From assembly GCA_016709675.1 (NCBI GenBank), contig JADJMH010000019.1:62001-126000 (forward strand): a stretch of DNA of 64,000 nt. Reading direction: 5' to 3'. This DNA comes from Candidatus Accumulibacter proximus (lineage in GTDB: Bacteria; Pseudomonadota; Gammaproteobacteria; Burkholderiales; Rhodocyclaceae). Under the pieces are notes generated by a model, which worked only from the letters and a program-made list of their open reading frames with translations, was not told where the DNA came from and did not search any database. The position numbers and the translations under genes are program-made. Of the stretch, positions 8,424 through 17,544 are shown in pieces; within the stretch, counting starts at the first letter, position 1, and each line of letters opens with the position of its first letter.

Positions 8424-9679
8424 AACGTCGGCTGACGATGCTTTCGCTCGTCCTTGCCACCACCATTTCTACCGCCGGGGCAGCTCCGAGTTGCCAGTTT
8501 GAAGCGGTCGCGGCTGGCAGCGGAGAGATCGGCCAATGGATCGACAAGGACAACTGGCTGGCGGTGGATAATCAGCGCGTCAGCCTGCAGTCAGCCGACG
8601 TATTCATGCCCGCCCGGCGGCTTCGCCCTGCCGCCGGCAGCGAGGCCCTGCGCGCCGCACCGCGCCCGCTCGATATCGACCGCCTGGAGACCACCGACCC
8701 CTTCGATGGCCGTAAACGCGACCTCGGCTTCCTGCTCGACAGCCGCCTCGACGCCGACGGGGTCCTGGTCCTGCACAACGGAAGAATCCTCAGCGAACGC
8801 TACCGCAACGGCTTGCGCCCCGGCGAGCCGCGCCTGCTGTTGCAGGCGACGAGACCGTTGCTGGCCCTTTTGGGCGCGATGAGTATGGCCCAGGGCAAAC
8901 TGACGGGAGACAAGTCCGTCACCCGTTTCGTCCCTGCCCTGAATAGTCAGCCGGGCTTGCGCAAGCTCTCGGTTCAGCGCCTGCTGCAGGGCCAGGAGCG
9001 GCATGCCTGGGCACCGGAAGAGCTGACGCAGTGGCGCCAGGCCGGGGGCTGGACGAGCAGTCAGCCGGCGACAGGCATCCGTTCGTGGCTCTCTCAACCC
9101 GGTCGCTGGGACAAGCCACTGTTCGAGCAGGAAGTTCCTCCGTTTGCTGGTAGCCCGGACGACGACCTGCTGGCCTGGTTGCTGGCCGAGAGTAACGCCA
9201 TCCCGCTGGCCCGTCTGTTCTGCGAGCAGTTGCTGATACGCAGTCGGCATGAACAGCCGGTGTTCTGGTTGACAGACTCACAAGGTATCGAACTTGCCGA
9301 CGGTCTGGGTCTCTCGCTGCGTGACTTTGGCCGCCTCGGCCAGTTGCTCCTCGATGCCCGCGTCAGCCGCAGCCGCAGCCGAATCCCCGCCTGGTTCGTC
9401 GAGACGCTGACTGCCTCGTCAGGTATCCGTAGTCCGGAAGTGCCCGGTCTGCAGAAGGGCAGCGAGCAACGCTATGGCTTCATGCACCTCGGCGGCAAAC
9501 CCAACCGGGTGGCCATCATCGGTCCCCATGGCACCAGCCTTTATGTCGATTTCGACCGACGGCTGGTAATCGCGGTGTACGCCACCTATCCAATCATGGG
9601 CGGGCCGGCGCTGCTGGCGACCCTTGAGCAGTTCTGGAAAGTCGTCGACCAGGCTGTCAGCCAGCCGCGGCAACGCTGA
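8420..9679 (+). CDS. Exported beta-lactamase-like (serine hydrolase) protein, probably non-catalytic
   Basis: 419 residues with a Sec signal peptide at 1-22 (MKRRLTMLSLVLATTIS..GAA). The region from about 90 onward resembles COG1680-type serine hydrolases: DGVLVLHNGRILSERYRNG, the segment before the active-site helix, and a C-terminal YGFMHLGG... part. Where the family has S-x-x-K, here residues 142-146 read QATRP, so the catalytic Ser and Lys appear replaced by Gln and Arg. It may be a periplasmic binding or structural pseudoenzyme. It is the third gene of the antiporter-ybdK operon. The family call is moderate; the loss of catalysis is an inference from alignment by eye. Confidence 0.7.
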   Translation: MKRRLTMLSLVLATTISTAGAAPSCQFEAVAAGSGEIGQWIDKDNWLAVDNQRVSLQSADVFMPARRLRPAAGSEALRAAPRPLDIDRLETTDPFDGRKRDLGFLLDSRLDADGVLVLHNGRILSERYRNGLRPGEPRLLLQATRPLLALLGAMSMAQGKLTGDKSVTRFVPALNSQPGLRKLSVQRLLQGQERHAWAPEELTQWRQAGGWTSSQPATGIRSWLSQPGRWDKPLFEQEVPPFAGSPDDDLLAWLLAESNAIPLARLFCEQLLIRSRHEQPVFWLTDSQGIELADGLGLSLRDFGRLGQLLLDARVSRSRSRIPAWFVETLTASSGIRSPEVPGLQKGSEQRYGFMHLGGKPNRVAIIGPHGTSLYVDFDRRLVIAVYATYPIMGGPALLATLEQFWKVVDQAVSQPRQR

Positions 9680-9901
9680 GCATGATGCGTGCCCGTCGCG
9701 GTCGGCTACGAAAACAGGCTGCGCTGCCTGCGCGATGTGGCGGCTTAGCTCAAAATGATGGAGACTACTCCCTCATTCCAATGTTGGTCGACCAGAAGAA
9801 CCTGTTTGGCGTTCTCGCCGACAATCGCGCTGCGCAAGACCCGGTTCTGGCCGCCGTGGCGTTGGCTGCCTGATCCATTGCCAAGGAGTCTCAACACCTC
9901 G

Positions 9902-10825
9902 ATGACCATACTTCCCGTCAGCCTGATCGGCGTTCCCACGGATGTGGGCGCCGGCACCCGGGGCGCCAGCATGGGGCCGGAGGCGCTGCGCGTCGCCGGC
10001 ATCGCCAGGGCGATCGCCCGGTTTGGTGTCGAGGTCAAGGACTGTGGCAACCTGAGCGGTCCGACCAATCCCGACCTGCCGGCGGTCAATGGTTTCCGTC
10101 ACATGCGCGAAGTCGTGGCTTGGAACCAGAGCGTGCACGCTGCGGTGCATGCCGAACTGAAAGACGACCGTCTGCCGATCATGCTCGGCGGGGACCACTG
10201 CCTGGCCATCGGTTCGATCAGCGCCGTGGCGCGGCACTGCCGCGAAACGGGAAGGCATCTCCGCGTGCTGTGGTTCGACGCGCACGCCGATTTCAACACC
10301 GCGACGATGACCCCCAGCGGCAACATCCATGGCATGCCGGGCGCCTGCCTGTGCGGTCTTGGCCCATCTCAACTGACAGAGATTGGCGGCCACGTCCCCG
10401 CCATGTCGCCGCAGGATATCCGCGAGATCGGCATCCGCAGTGTAGACGAAGGTGAAAAGCGCCTGCTGGCCGAGATCGGCATTGAAGTCTTCGACATGCG
10501 CTATGTAGACGAGCTTGGCATGCGCCAAACCATGGAGCAGGCGCTGGCCGGCGTTGGTCCGGCAACACACCTGCACGTCAGCCTCGATGTCGATTTCCTT
10601 GATCCGGAAATTGCACCGGGAGTGGGAACCACGGTACGCGGTGGTCCGACCTATCGCGAGGCGCAGCTGTGCATGGAAATGATCGCCGATACGGGACAAC
10701 TGTGCTCGCTCGACATCGTCGAACTCAACCCGGCTCTTGATCTGCGGAACATGACGGCCGAACTGGCGGTGGACCTCGTCGAGAGCTTGTTCGGCAAGAG
10801 CACGCTGATGCGCATGCACAGATAG
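9902..10825 (+). CDS. rocF: Arginase (ureohydrolase family)
   Basis: 307 residues from ATG 9902. The binuclear Mn2+ site motifs are all present: GGDHCLAIGS, DAHADFNT and SLDVDFLDP, plus the N-terminal GVPTDVGAGTRGASMGP and a C-terminal LDIVELNP segment. These fit arginase (L-arginine to ornithine and urea) better than agmatinase, mainly from the DAHADFNT and SGNIHGMP context. Cytosolic and of usual length. It stands alone: about 220 bp of non-coding sequence precede it and no other arginine-catabolism gene is adjacent. Agmatinase or another ureohydrolase remains possible. Confidence 0.85.
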   Translation: MTILPVSLIGVPTDVGAGTRGASMGPEALRVAGIARAIARFGVEVKDCGNLSGPTNPDLPAVNGFRHMREVVAWNQSVHAAVHAELKDDRLPIMLGGDHCLAIGSISAVARHCRETGRHLRVLWFDAHADFNTATMTPSGNIHGMPGACLCGLGPSQLTEIGGHVPAMSPQDIREIGIRSVDEGEKRLLAEIGIEVFDMRYVDELGMRQTMEQALAGVGPATHLHVSLDVDFLDPEIAPGVGTTVRGGPTYREAQLCMEMIADTGQLCSLDIVELNPALDLRNMTAELAVDLVESLFGKSTLMRMHR

Positions 10826-10927
10826 CTTCTGCTCAAACCCCGGGCACGCTCACACCAAGGCCTTCCCGTCACAGCGTCGGCCAGGTCATCGATCCGGAAG
10901 ACCGCGCCGGGCGGTGAAAACCGCTGC

Positions 10928-11848
10928 TCAGCCGCCACGCGCTCGTCCGTTTGCCCGGGCCTGATGTGCAGCCAGAGTCATTGGCGCAACCTGGACGACG
11001 ACGATGCAGACGAGAATCAGGGCACAGCCAGCGAGACCGCTTGCGTCCAGGCGATCTCCCATGAGGAGGAAACCGAAGAGCGCAGCGAAGACGGTTTCGG
11101 CCGATAGGATGATCGCGGCGTCGGCCGGCTGCGCATAGCGCTGCCCGACCACCTGGGCAGTGAAACCGATGGCCACCGAGACGACGCCGGCATAGACAAT
11201 CGGCAGCAAGGCCTGGCGAATGCCGGCCAGGGTGATCACTTCGCTTAGCCCGGCGCAAAGAAGGCTGATCAGTCCGCAGACCAGGAACTGTCCGCAGGCG
11301 ACCAGGAATGGCGCCGCGATCCGGTCGGCGATGCGTCCGACAAAGAGCAGGTGCAAGGCCCAGAAAACGGAGCTGGCAATTACCCAGGCATCGCCGACCA
11401 ATGGGTCGAGCGCTTCGGCGCCGGAGAGCAGCCAGGTCCCGCCCAGGCAGCCGAGCGACGTCGGCCATACCGACCAGTGGGGCCGCGTCCTCAGAATCAG
11501 CCAGGCCAGCAGCGGTACCAGCGGCACGTAGAGCGCGGTGAGAAAGCCGGCGTTGGTGACCGTGGTGCTGGCGATGCCGATCTGCTGCAGAGCCGCGCCG
11601 AGCATCAGGAGCAAACCGAGGGCACTGATGCCAAGCGCGTCTGCGGGCACTGGTCGGGCCCCACGCGCGGCAAGCAATTGCCACTCCCGCCAGGCGAGCG
11701 GCAGCACGATGGCCGTTCCGAGAAGGAAGCGGATGCCAGTGAAGGTCAGTGGCCCGACGCCAGCCATTCCCTCAGCCTGGGCGATAAACGCCGAACCCCA
11801 GATGACGGCGACGGCGAGAAGCAGGAGATTGGCCTGAGAGCGATTCAA
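10928..11848 (-). CDS. DMT-superfamily transporter, EamA family
   Basis: 306 residues with ten predicted transmembrane helices in two EamA repeats. The first begins NLLLLAVAVIWGSAFIAQ and the second near WVIASSVFWALHLLFVGR. The WGS and P-x-x-x-x-x-R patterns are typical of metabolite exporters such as RhtA or YdcZ-like proteins. It is an inner-membrane protein whose substrate cannot be told. Transcribed convergently with the arginase gene, it stands as a single gene. Confidence 0.85.
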   Translation of the reverse strand: MNRSQANLLLLAVAVIWGSAFIAQAEGMAGVGPLTFTGIRFLLGTAIVLPLAWREWQLLAARGARPVPADALGISALGLLLMLGAALQQIGIASTTVTNAGFLTALYVPLVPLLAWLILRTRPHWSVWPTSLGCLGGTWLLSGAEALDPLVGDAWVIASSVFWALHLLFVGRIADRIAAPFLVACGQFLVCGLISLLCAGLSEVITLAGIRQALLPIVYAGVVSVAIGFTAQVVGQRYAQPADAAIILSAETVFAALFGFLLMGDRLDASGLAGCALILVCIVVVQVAPMTLAAHQARANGRARGG

Positions 11849-11912
11849 GATGGCACGTCCGCGACGAAGCCTCCCAGTCTAGCCGATAACGCTTCCGGAA
11901 TCCTGTCGTCGC

Positions 11913-12392
11913 CTACAGACCCAGGGTCATTGCACTGACGGGGTCGCCCCCTGCGGCGAGAATCTCTTCGAAGCGCCTGACGTAGGGCGTACACTCGTGG
12001 ACGTCGTCGATGATCAGTCTGGCGCGTGGCTGATCGCAGTGGAAGCGAACGAGTGCGTGCTTGCCATCGGCGATCAGCAGGGAATCCTTGAGCGTATCCA
12101 GATGTGGCGGCGATTCAGTGATGGTCAGCGTCGGCGCATGGACCTTCAGCAGATCCATCAGCTGCGGGCTGTATTGCCTGACGAAATTGGGCTTCTGTAC
12201 GACGATTGCCAGTCGCTTGTGGTATTCGTGCGCAGCCAGCACTGCCCGCAGCGGAGCAATCCTCTGCGGGCGTTCAAGCTTCAGTGACGACAGGTCTTCA
12301 TCGAAGATCTGCAGCGTGCTGGTGGACAGTTCCAGGACTTCCTGTACCGCGTTGTCGTATTCTGTCCAGGTGGTGATCAATCTGCTGGTCAT
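11913..12392 (-). CDS. Conserved hypothetical protein, phospholipase-D-fold-like small protein
   Basis: 159 residues from ATG 12392 (MTSRLITTWTEYDN); an upstream extension in frame is Pro/Ala-rich and unlikely to be coding. The LQIFDEDLSSL, HKRLAIVVQKP and ADGKHALVRFHCDQPRARL segments look like one degenerate phospholipase-D-like repeat, as seen in a betaproteobacterial family of unknown function. The HxK...D catalytic motif is absent. Soluble and cytosolic. It stands divergently upstream of rlmD with a 287-bp gap. No function is proposed. Confidence 0.65.
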   Translation of the reverse strand: MTSRLITTWTEYDNAVQEVLELSTSTLQIFDEDLSSLKLERPQRIAPLRAVLAAHEYHKRLAIVVQKPNFVRQYSPQLMDLLKVHAPTLTITESPPHLDTLKDSLLIADGKHALVRFHCDQPRARLIIDDVHECTPYVRRFEEILAAGGDPVSAMTLGL

Positions 12393-12679
12393 TGTTGGCG
12401 GTCCATTTGACCCTGCCGGCAAATCCCGGGCGGCTCTGGCGCCCGGCACTCTGCTTCCGGAATCGCACCGCCGTCACCACATGGCCGTCGGGTGCGGTCG
12501 GTGCCGTTCAGATTTGCATCATACACATGCACTGGGCGTGCGCAAGCGCGATGCGGCGGCTGATCGGCTCGTGCCTGACCCGCTCTGGGTTAGCCACCAT
12601 CGACTGGATCTGCATCTTGCCAAGAGAGCTGACCAGGCATTCGGGATAGAATCACGCGTTTTCTCTGCGGAAGCGTCGT

Positions 12680-13987
12680 ATGCCCACCGGAATCATTGAA
12701 TCGCTCGATCACGAGGCGCGGGGAGTTACCCGGCTGGATGGCAAGACGGTTTTCGTCGAGGGCGCCTTGCCGGGCGAATCCGTGGAGTATGCAAGCTACC
12801 GCAGGAAACCCACCTATGAGCTGGCACGGACGCTGCGGGTTCTGGCCTCGTCGGCGGAGCGGGTGACGCCGCGCTGCCCGCACTTCGGTGTCTGCGGTGG
12901 CTGCAGCATGCAGCATCTCGATCCGGCGGCGCAGGTCGCAGCCAAGCAGCGCCTGCTCGAGGACAATCTCTGGCATCTCGGCCGGATCAAGGCGGATCAG
13001 CTCTATGCGCCGATTTACGGTCAACCATGGCGCTACCGCTACCGTGCTCGCCTTTCGGTCCGTTTCGTGCTCAAGAAGGGGGGCGTACTCGTCGGCTTCC
13101 ACGAGAAGAAAAGCAGCTACGTCGCCGACATGCGGCAGTGTGAAATACTGCCGCTGCATCTGTCGGTGCTGTTGCTGCCGCTGCGCGAGTTGATCGGCCA
13201 GCTGTCGATTCGGGACCGCCTGCCACAGATCGAGGTGGCGGTGGGGGAGCGCATGACGGCACTGGTGCTGCGCATCCTCGAAGCGCTGAATCCGGATGAC
13301 GAGGCCTTGCTGCGCGAGTTCGCCGACCGCCACTCGGTGGTTTTCTACCTGCAGCCGCAGGGTCCGGCGACGGCCTATCGCTTTTATCCGCTGGCCGGTC
13401 CCCGGTTGTCCTACCTCCTGCCGGACTTCGCGGTTGAACACTACTTTTCGCCGACCGAGTTCACCCAGGTCAATCACGCGATCAACCGCGTGCTCGTGCG
13501 CCGCGCTCTGAGTCTCCTCGATCCGCAGCCGGGCGAGCGTGTTGCCGACATGTTCTGCGGGCTGGGCAACTTCACGCTGCCGATTGCACGTTCCGGTGCG
13601 TGTGTGATGGGTGTTGAGGGCAGTCCCGAACTCGTTCGCCGTGCGACCGAGAACGCTGCTGCGAATGGCCTCGACGGTCTGGCCGAATATCGCGTCGCCA
13701 ATCTGTTCGAGGCCACGACGGAAACCCTCGCCGCCCTTGGGCGTTTCGACAAGATGCTCATCGACCCGCCGCGTGAAGGGGCTCTGGAGCTGATCAAGGC
13801 GCTCGACAGCGACGCTCCGCGGCGTATCGTCTATATTTCATGCAGTCCGGCGACGCTGGCGCGCGACGCTGCCATACTGGTTGCGCACAAGAACTACCAG
13901 CTGCGCGGCGCCGGCGTGATCAATATGTTTCCCCATACCTCGCACGTCGAGTCGATCGCCCTTTTTGAATGCAGCGCAGCCATTTGA
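12680..13987 (+). CDS. rlmD: 23S rRNA (uracil(1939)-C(5))-methyltransferase RlmD
   Basis: 435 residues. An N-terminal TRAM domain (1-60) is followed by the 4Fe-4S cysteines CPHFGVCGGC (Cys66, 72, 75, with a fourth in MRQCEIL). The SAM-binding motif is MFCGLGNFTLPIA and the catalytic segment is YISCSPATLARD, with its nucleophilic Cys. RlmD methylates U1939 of 23S rRNA. The gene stands alone after a 287-bp intergenic region and is convergent with the M15 peptidase gene. Confidence 0.95.
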   Translation: MPTGIIESLDHEARGVTRLDGKTVFVEGALPGESVEYASYRRKPTYELARTLRVLASSAERVTPRCPHFGVCGGCSMQHLDPAAQVAAKQRLLEDNLWHLGRIKADQLYAPIYGQPWRYRYRARLSVRFVLKKGGVLVGFHEKKSSYVADMRQCEILPLHLSVLLLPLRELIGQLSIRDRLPQIEVAVGERMTALVLRILEALNPDDEALLREFADRHSVVFYLQPQGPATAYRFYPLAGPRLSYLLPDFAVEHYFSPTEFTQVNHAINRVLVRRALSLLDPQPGERVADMFCGLGNFTLPIARSGACVMGVEGSPELVRRATENAAANGLDGLAEYRVANLFEATTETLAALGRFDKMLIDPPREGALELIKALDSDAPRRIVYISCSPATLARDAAILVAHKNYQLRGAGVINMFPHTSHVESIALFECSAAI

Positions 13988-14021
13988 GCTGCGCCGGGCG
14001 CCGTTTAGCGGCGGCGCCAAA

Positions 14022-14579
14022 TTACCAGGAGCGAACCCTGCCCGTGTCGAGATGAACGAATTGGCTCCGCGCGTAGAACCCGACACCGCCGACACCGAGC
14101 GAGATGGCGGCATCGCGCAGATCGTCAAGCGGCACGCCGGCAACGCGGATATCGATGGCCTTGCCCAGCATGTGCAGGCTTTGCTTCGCTACACCGCCAC
14201 CACCGGTGTGCCGCAACCTGGTATTGGTGTCGGCGCAACGGTAGCCGGAAATGACCTGGAAAGGCTGCTCGCAGGCAAGTTCCTGCTTTACCTTGAAAAG
14301 CAGGTCGAACAACTGCGGGTCGATGCTGCCGACCTCGCCGGAGTAATGGTCGCGCAGGAAAAAATTCAGGCGGTTCAGTGCATTGGGGACATAGTGCTCG
14401 CCGACTGCGAAAGCGACGGAAAGCCGTTCGCCGGTATGAGTGTGATCGAATGCGAGGGTGCGCGCATTCGGCAGCGACGCCAGTGCGGGCTTTGCCAGCG
14501 GCAGCGCGGCGCCGGCCACCATCAGTCTGGCGGCGTGACCGAGAAACAGGCGGCGCGAGTGCTTTTGCAGTTTCAGCAT
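14022..14579 (-). CDS. DUF882/YcbK-like exported peptidase (M15 family)
   Basis: 185 residues with a twin-arginine signal (SRRLFLGHAARLMVAGAAL), suggesting Tat export to the periplasm. The mature part carries ISGYRCADTNTRL, SLHMLGKAIDIRV and FVHLDTGRVRSW, which hold the zinc ligands of the M15/DUF882 family. E. coli YcbK (MepK) cleaves meso-Dap 3-3 crosslinks in peptidoglycan. The next gene upstream encodes an L,D-transpeptidase, the enzyme that makes such 3-3 crosslinks, as in E. coli where ycbB and ycbK are neighbours. This gives a matched make/cleave pair, probably co-transcribed (18 bp apart). Confidence 0.9.
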   Translation of the reverse strand: MLKLQKHSRRLFLGHAARLMVAGAALPLAKPALASLPNARTLAFDHTHTGERLSVAFAVGEHYVPNALNRLNFFLRDHYSGEVGSIDPQLFDLLFKVKQELACEQPFQVISGYRCADTNTRLRHTGGGGVAKQSLHMLGKAIDIRVAGVPLDDLRDAAISLGVGGVGFYARSQFVHLDTGRVRSW

Positions 14580-14597
14580 GAGTACTCCATTTCAAGG

Positions 14598-16259
14598 CTA
14601 GTTCATTAATTCTGCTGCAATTTCGCTTTCATGGGAAGCCCAAACCGAATTTGACCGCTGGCGCAGGGCATCGTCGAGAAGCTTGTCCTGGCCGTAGATG
14701 TCCGGGAAGAAATGAACTCGCCCGCCCCTGACCAGCGCCGTGCTGTAGGCGATGATCACCGGCAAGGCTTCCTGCAGGCGGACAGTCGAGGATTTGCCTC
14801 GGCGCATCGCCTGAACGATGCGCTCTTCGGTCCATTCCGGTTCGTTGGCGAGGACGAACTTCGCCAGTGCCACAGGCGCCTCGACCCGAATACAGCCATG
14901 GCTGAAGTCGCGCCGTGCCCGATTGAAGAGTTGCACTGAGGGCGTGTGATGGAGGTAGATGTTGTCCTGGTTGGGAAACACGAACTTGATATCGCCGAGG
15001 GCATTGCCTGCCCCCGGTCGCTGGCGGATGCGCATCTGGCCGCGTTGGACTGCGTCGAGGGCGCCCTCCGAGAAGCCGCCGCTGATCCGGCCATCACTGC
15101 CGACGAACTCGAATCCCTGGCGGTCAAAGTAGCCCGGGTCGCGGCGCAGCCGCGGCAGGGTTTCGCCCCTGGCGATCGAGGGCGGGACGTTCCAGTAAGG
15201 ACTGAATTCGATGAAGCGCATCTCGGCGTCGAACAGTGGCGTGCGGTTCTTCCTTGCGGTGCCGACAATGACCTTCATCGCGACTGTTGTCTCGAGCTTG
15301 CCGTCGCGCAGTTCGTAGGCCGTCAGCATGAACTCTGGAAGGTTGACAACGATCGCCCGCGGCGCCTGCAGCAAGGGCGTCCAGCGCAGTCGCTCGAGCG
15401 CCAGTTCGAGCTGCCGGACGCGGGCTGCGGGTGGTACAGTGAGTTGCTCGTACGTATCCGTCGCAATTACGCCGTCCGGCCTGAGCGCATGCCGTTCCTG
15501 GAAGGACTTGACGCCCGCGACGAGCGCTCCTTCGTAAAGTGCTGGCAGAGGAGTGGCCACGGGCAGGTCGCCGAGCAGTCGCAGCCGCTCGCCGAGGGCC
15601 TCGATGCCGCCGTATTTCTGGCCGGGGGATAGCTTGCTGGCGGGCAGCGGTGGCAGGCTTTTCTGCCAGGCGGGATGGCTGACCAGTTCCCGGTAGCGGC
15701 CAAGTGTCTCCCGCAGGCCAGCGTATTGCTGCAGGGCGGGTGCCACGCCACGCACCGCTTCGACCAGACGACCATCGGCGATTGCCGAGGCAAGCAGCTC
15801 ATCCGCGATAAAACCCCAGGTGGCTGCCGGGCTGTAGCGTGCGCCAAGCTGCTGTGGATCAACCCGACCGGCATGCAGATCGGCGAGATAGCGCCGCATG
15901 GCTGAGGTCAGGGCCTGGTCCAGCCGGCTCAAGCTGTGTCCCGTCAGGGGCGACCCACGGCCGGCGCCCTCGATCGCGGCGCGCAACCACTCGGCGTTGT
16001 AGTCACCCGCTTCCAGCCCTTCCTTGGCGGCATTGGCCAACAGGTTGACTGCCTGATAGGCGGCCACCCGCGGGCGCTCTTCAACGAACCATAGCGGCGC
16101 CGCGGAAGCGGCAGGGAAACTGCTGGCCGACGTTGGCTCGGTGCTCGCTCCGGCGGCCAGTTCCGATGCGAGTCCGATTGCCAGGCCTGCGGCCAGCGAA
16201 AGCCAGCGCTGGCGGCGGTGGGTGAAGGGCTTGGAGACCGGCGGCGAGGTGGCTGGCAT
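14598..16259 (-). CDS. ldtD: L,D-transpeptidase, YcbB/LdtD type
   Basis: 553 residues. A basic N-terminus and hydrophobic stretch at about 15-38 form a signal or membrane anchor. A scaffold domain follows, then a peptidoglycan-binding repeat (EGALVAGVKSFQERHALRPDG) and a YkuD catalytic domain. The signature is HHTPS followed by FSHGCIRV at about residue 450, with the catalytic Cys. It forms 3-3 (mDap-mDap) crosslinks in peptidoglycan. It is upstream of, and probably co-transcribed with, the M15 peptidase gene. Length fits the LdtD class (550-615). Confidence 0.92.
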   Translation of the reverse strand: MPATSPPVSKPFTHRRQRWLSLAAGLAIGLASELAAGASTEPTSASSFPAASAAPLWFVEERPRVAAYQAVNLLANAAKEGLEAGDYNAEWLRAAIEGAGRGSPLTGHSLSRLDQALTSAMRRYLADLHAGRVDPQQLGARYSPAATWGFIADELLASAIADGRLVEAVRGVAPALQQYAGLRETLGRYRELVSHPAWQKSLPPLPASKLSPGQKYGGIEALGERLRLLGDLPVATPLPALYEGALVAGVKSFQERHALRPDGVIATDTYEQLTVPPAARVRQLELALERLRWTPLLQAPRAIVVNLPEFMLTAYELRDGKLETTVAMKVIVGTARKNRTPLFDAEMRFIEFSPYWNVPPSIARGETLPRLRRDPGYFDRQGFEFVGSDGRISGGFSEGALDAVQRGQMRIRQRPGAGNALGDIKFVFPNQDNIYLHHTPSVQLFNRARRDFSHGCIRVEAPVALAKFVLANEPEWTEERIVQAMRRGKSSTVRLQEALPVIIAYSTALVRGGRVHFFPDIYGQDKLLDDALRQRSNSVWASHESEIAAELMN

Positions 16260-16342
16260 AGGGTTTGGCGGAGTATTGCAAGGCGCGCATTATCTACCAT
16301 CGCCAGCGCATTCGTTCAATCCACGCGGTTGATTTCCTCACG

Positions 16343-16372
16343 GGCCCTTTTCCCTGTGGCGGGAAAAGGGCC
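16343..16372. terminator. Strong hairpin between ldtD and the 45-codon gene
   Basis: A perfect 12-bp stem (GGCCCTTTTCCC / GGGAAAAGGGCC) with a 6-base loop. It lies in the 174-bp gap after the small gene's stop, reading leftwards, and upstream of ldtD. It probably ends the small gene's transcript. No long T-run follows on either side, so rho-independent termination is only likely. Confidence 0.6.
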
Positions 16373-16433
16373 GTTTATCAGTCGCTGAAGCGACCTTCGC
16401 ATCAAGCGATAAGCCGCTGACGCGAGGTGCAGT

Positions 16434-16571
16434 TCACTTCTTCCTGACTTCGGACGACTGCGAACCGGCGTTCGACGTTGTTCCACCGAACGGCGCTGCC
16501 GGTACGGCTGGTTTTTGAGGTTGTTTCGGCTTCTTTGCTTCGCGGTTTCCGCGTAACTGACTCTTGGCCAT
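16434..16571 (-). CDS. Small conserved basic protein (45 aa)
   Basis: Starts at ATG 16571 with a good ribosome site (TAGGAG about 10 bases upstream). It reads MAKSQLRGNREAKKPKQPQK, then an Ala/Pro/Ser-rich tail ending EVRKK. Very similar short Lys/Arg-rich proteins beginning MAKSQ.R.NRE are common in proteobacteria; their function is unknown. The charge suggests nucleic-acid or ribosome association, but that is speculative. The gene is independent of its neighbours. Confidence 0.7.
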   Translation of the reverse strand: MAKSQLRGNREAKKPKQPQKPAVPAAPFGGTTSNAGSQSSEVRKK

Positions 16572-16715
16572 GGAGAGACTCCTATAAGCTGCTGCAGTTG
16601 CATGCCGGATGGCCTGGACCAGCATACGCGCTATTGCACCAGACAGGGGGCTTAGCTGATCCTTTCCGGAAGTTTCCGCGCCGCCCTCGCCCGGGTCTTC
16701 GCGACATGATCTACT

Positions 16716-17363
16716 CTAGGCACCAGTGTAGGCGACGTAAGCCTGGTAGGCCGCAACCACTGCCAGAGCAAGGAAGAAGGCACCACTGATCCGATGCAGC
16801 AAAACCAGCGGAATTTTCTGCAGGATGGTGCGCCCCGCCACAATTCCCAGCGCCGAGGTCGCTGCCAGCGCCAGGGTGGCGCCGAGCCAGACCGCAGCCG
16901 GCACGTGCACGCTGCTCAAGGCAACCACCGCGAGTTGCGTCTTGTCACCGAACTCAGCCACGGTCAGCAAGACGAAAGTGGTGAAGAAAATGCCATGCCC
17001 ACTTTTTTCTTCGACTTCTTCATCGTCATCGGCCGCTTTGGCACGCAGGGCATGGATGCCAAAGACGGCAAAGAGGATGGCCACCGTCGCGCCCACCACA
17101 TATTCCGGCAACCATGTGCCGATGGCGACGCCGAAGACGACCGCAAGCGTATTCAAAACCGCGAAAGCGGCCAGCGCGCCAAGCATGACCGGCATTGGCC
17201 GATGTCGGGAGGCCAGGGTCATGCAGACCAGCTGACTCTTGTCGCCGATTTCGGCGGCGGCGATCAAGGCAAAGCTGGTCACTGCCGTGGCCGACAGCTC
17301 GACAATGCTGCCGGTACCCAGCAGCGACGAGACGTACGGTAGCAGTCCCTGTGGATTGTCCAT
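16716..17363 (-). CDS. GDT1/TMEM165 family (UPF0016) cation transporter, probable Mn2+ exporter
   Basis: 215 residues, six predicted helices in two repeats. Each repeat carries the signature E-x-G-D-K-(S/T): EIGDKS at 38-43 and EFGDKT at 137-142. An acidic linker (ADDDEEVEEKSGHG) joins the halves. Bacterial relatives (MneA, MneP-type) export manganese; plant and animal homologues move Mn2+ or Ca2+. A consensus -10 (TATAAT) and a structured leader lie upstream, suggesting regulated expression. Single gene. Confidence 0.88.
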   Translation of the reverse strand: MDNPQGLLPYVSSLLGTGSIVELSATAVTSFALIAAAEIGDKSQLVCMTLASRHRPMPVMLGALAAFAVLNTLAVVFGVAIGTWLPEYVVGATVAILFAVFGIHALRAKAADDDEEVEEKSGHGIFFTTFVLLTVAEFGDKTQLAVVALSSVHVPAAVWLGATLALAATSALGIVAGRTILQKIPLVLLHRISGAFFLALAVVAAYQAYVAYTGA

Positions 17364-17366
17364 CCG

Positions 17367-17462
17367 ATTCTCCAGGAGAATTCCCTTTCGGTGCCTGCAG
17401 CGAAAGGGATGACTCGGGTGGCGAATGCAGGGAAGTACGCCAGGAAAAAGCGCGTGATTATA
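17367..17462 (-). promoter_or_regulatory. Promoter -10 and structured leader of the GDT1-family gene
   Basis: On the minus strand TATAAT lies at 17457-17462, with no clear -35. The leader then has an 8-bp perfect hairpin (CCCTTTCG at 17383-17390 with CGAAAGGG at 17401-17408, 10-base loop). The palindrome ATTCTCC-T-GGAGAAT at 17367-17381 covers the ribosome-binding GGAG just before the start. It could act as a metal-responsive or other translational switch. The sequence does not match the yybP-ykoY pattern as I know it. Confidence 0.45.
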
Positions 17463-17544
17463 AGCCCATGTCGTGTCGATGAATGGTAGCGCGGCAGCTA
17501 TTCGTTCATCTGGCTCTTGGCGCAGCGGTGGCCACCGTGTCCTG

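Noticed and set aside
9680..9901. 63-codon frame between the serine-hydrolase-like gene and arginase
   Set aside because: No ribosome site or family resemblance; the gap seems non-coding.
17364..17462. yybP-ykoY manganese riboswitch
   Set aside because: The conserved core sequences of that riboswitch were not found; only two simple hairpins are visible.
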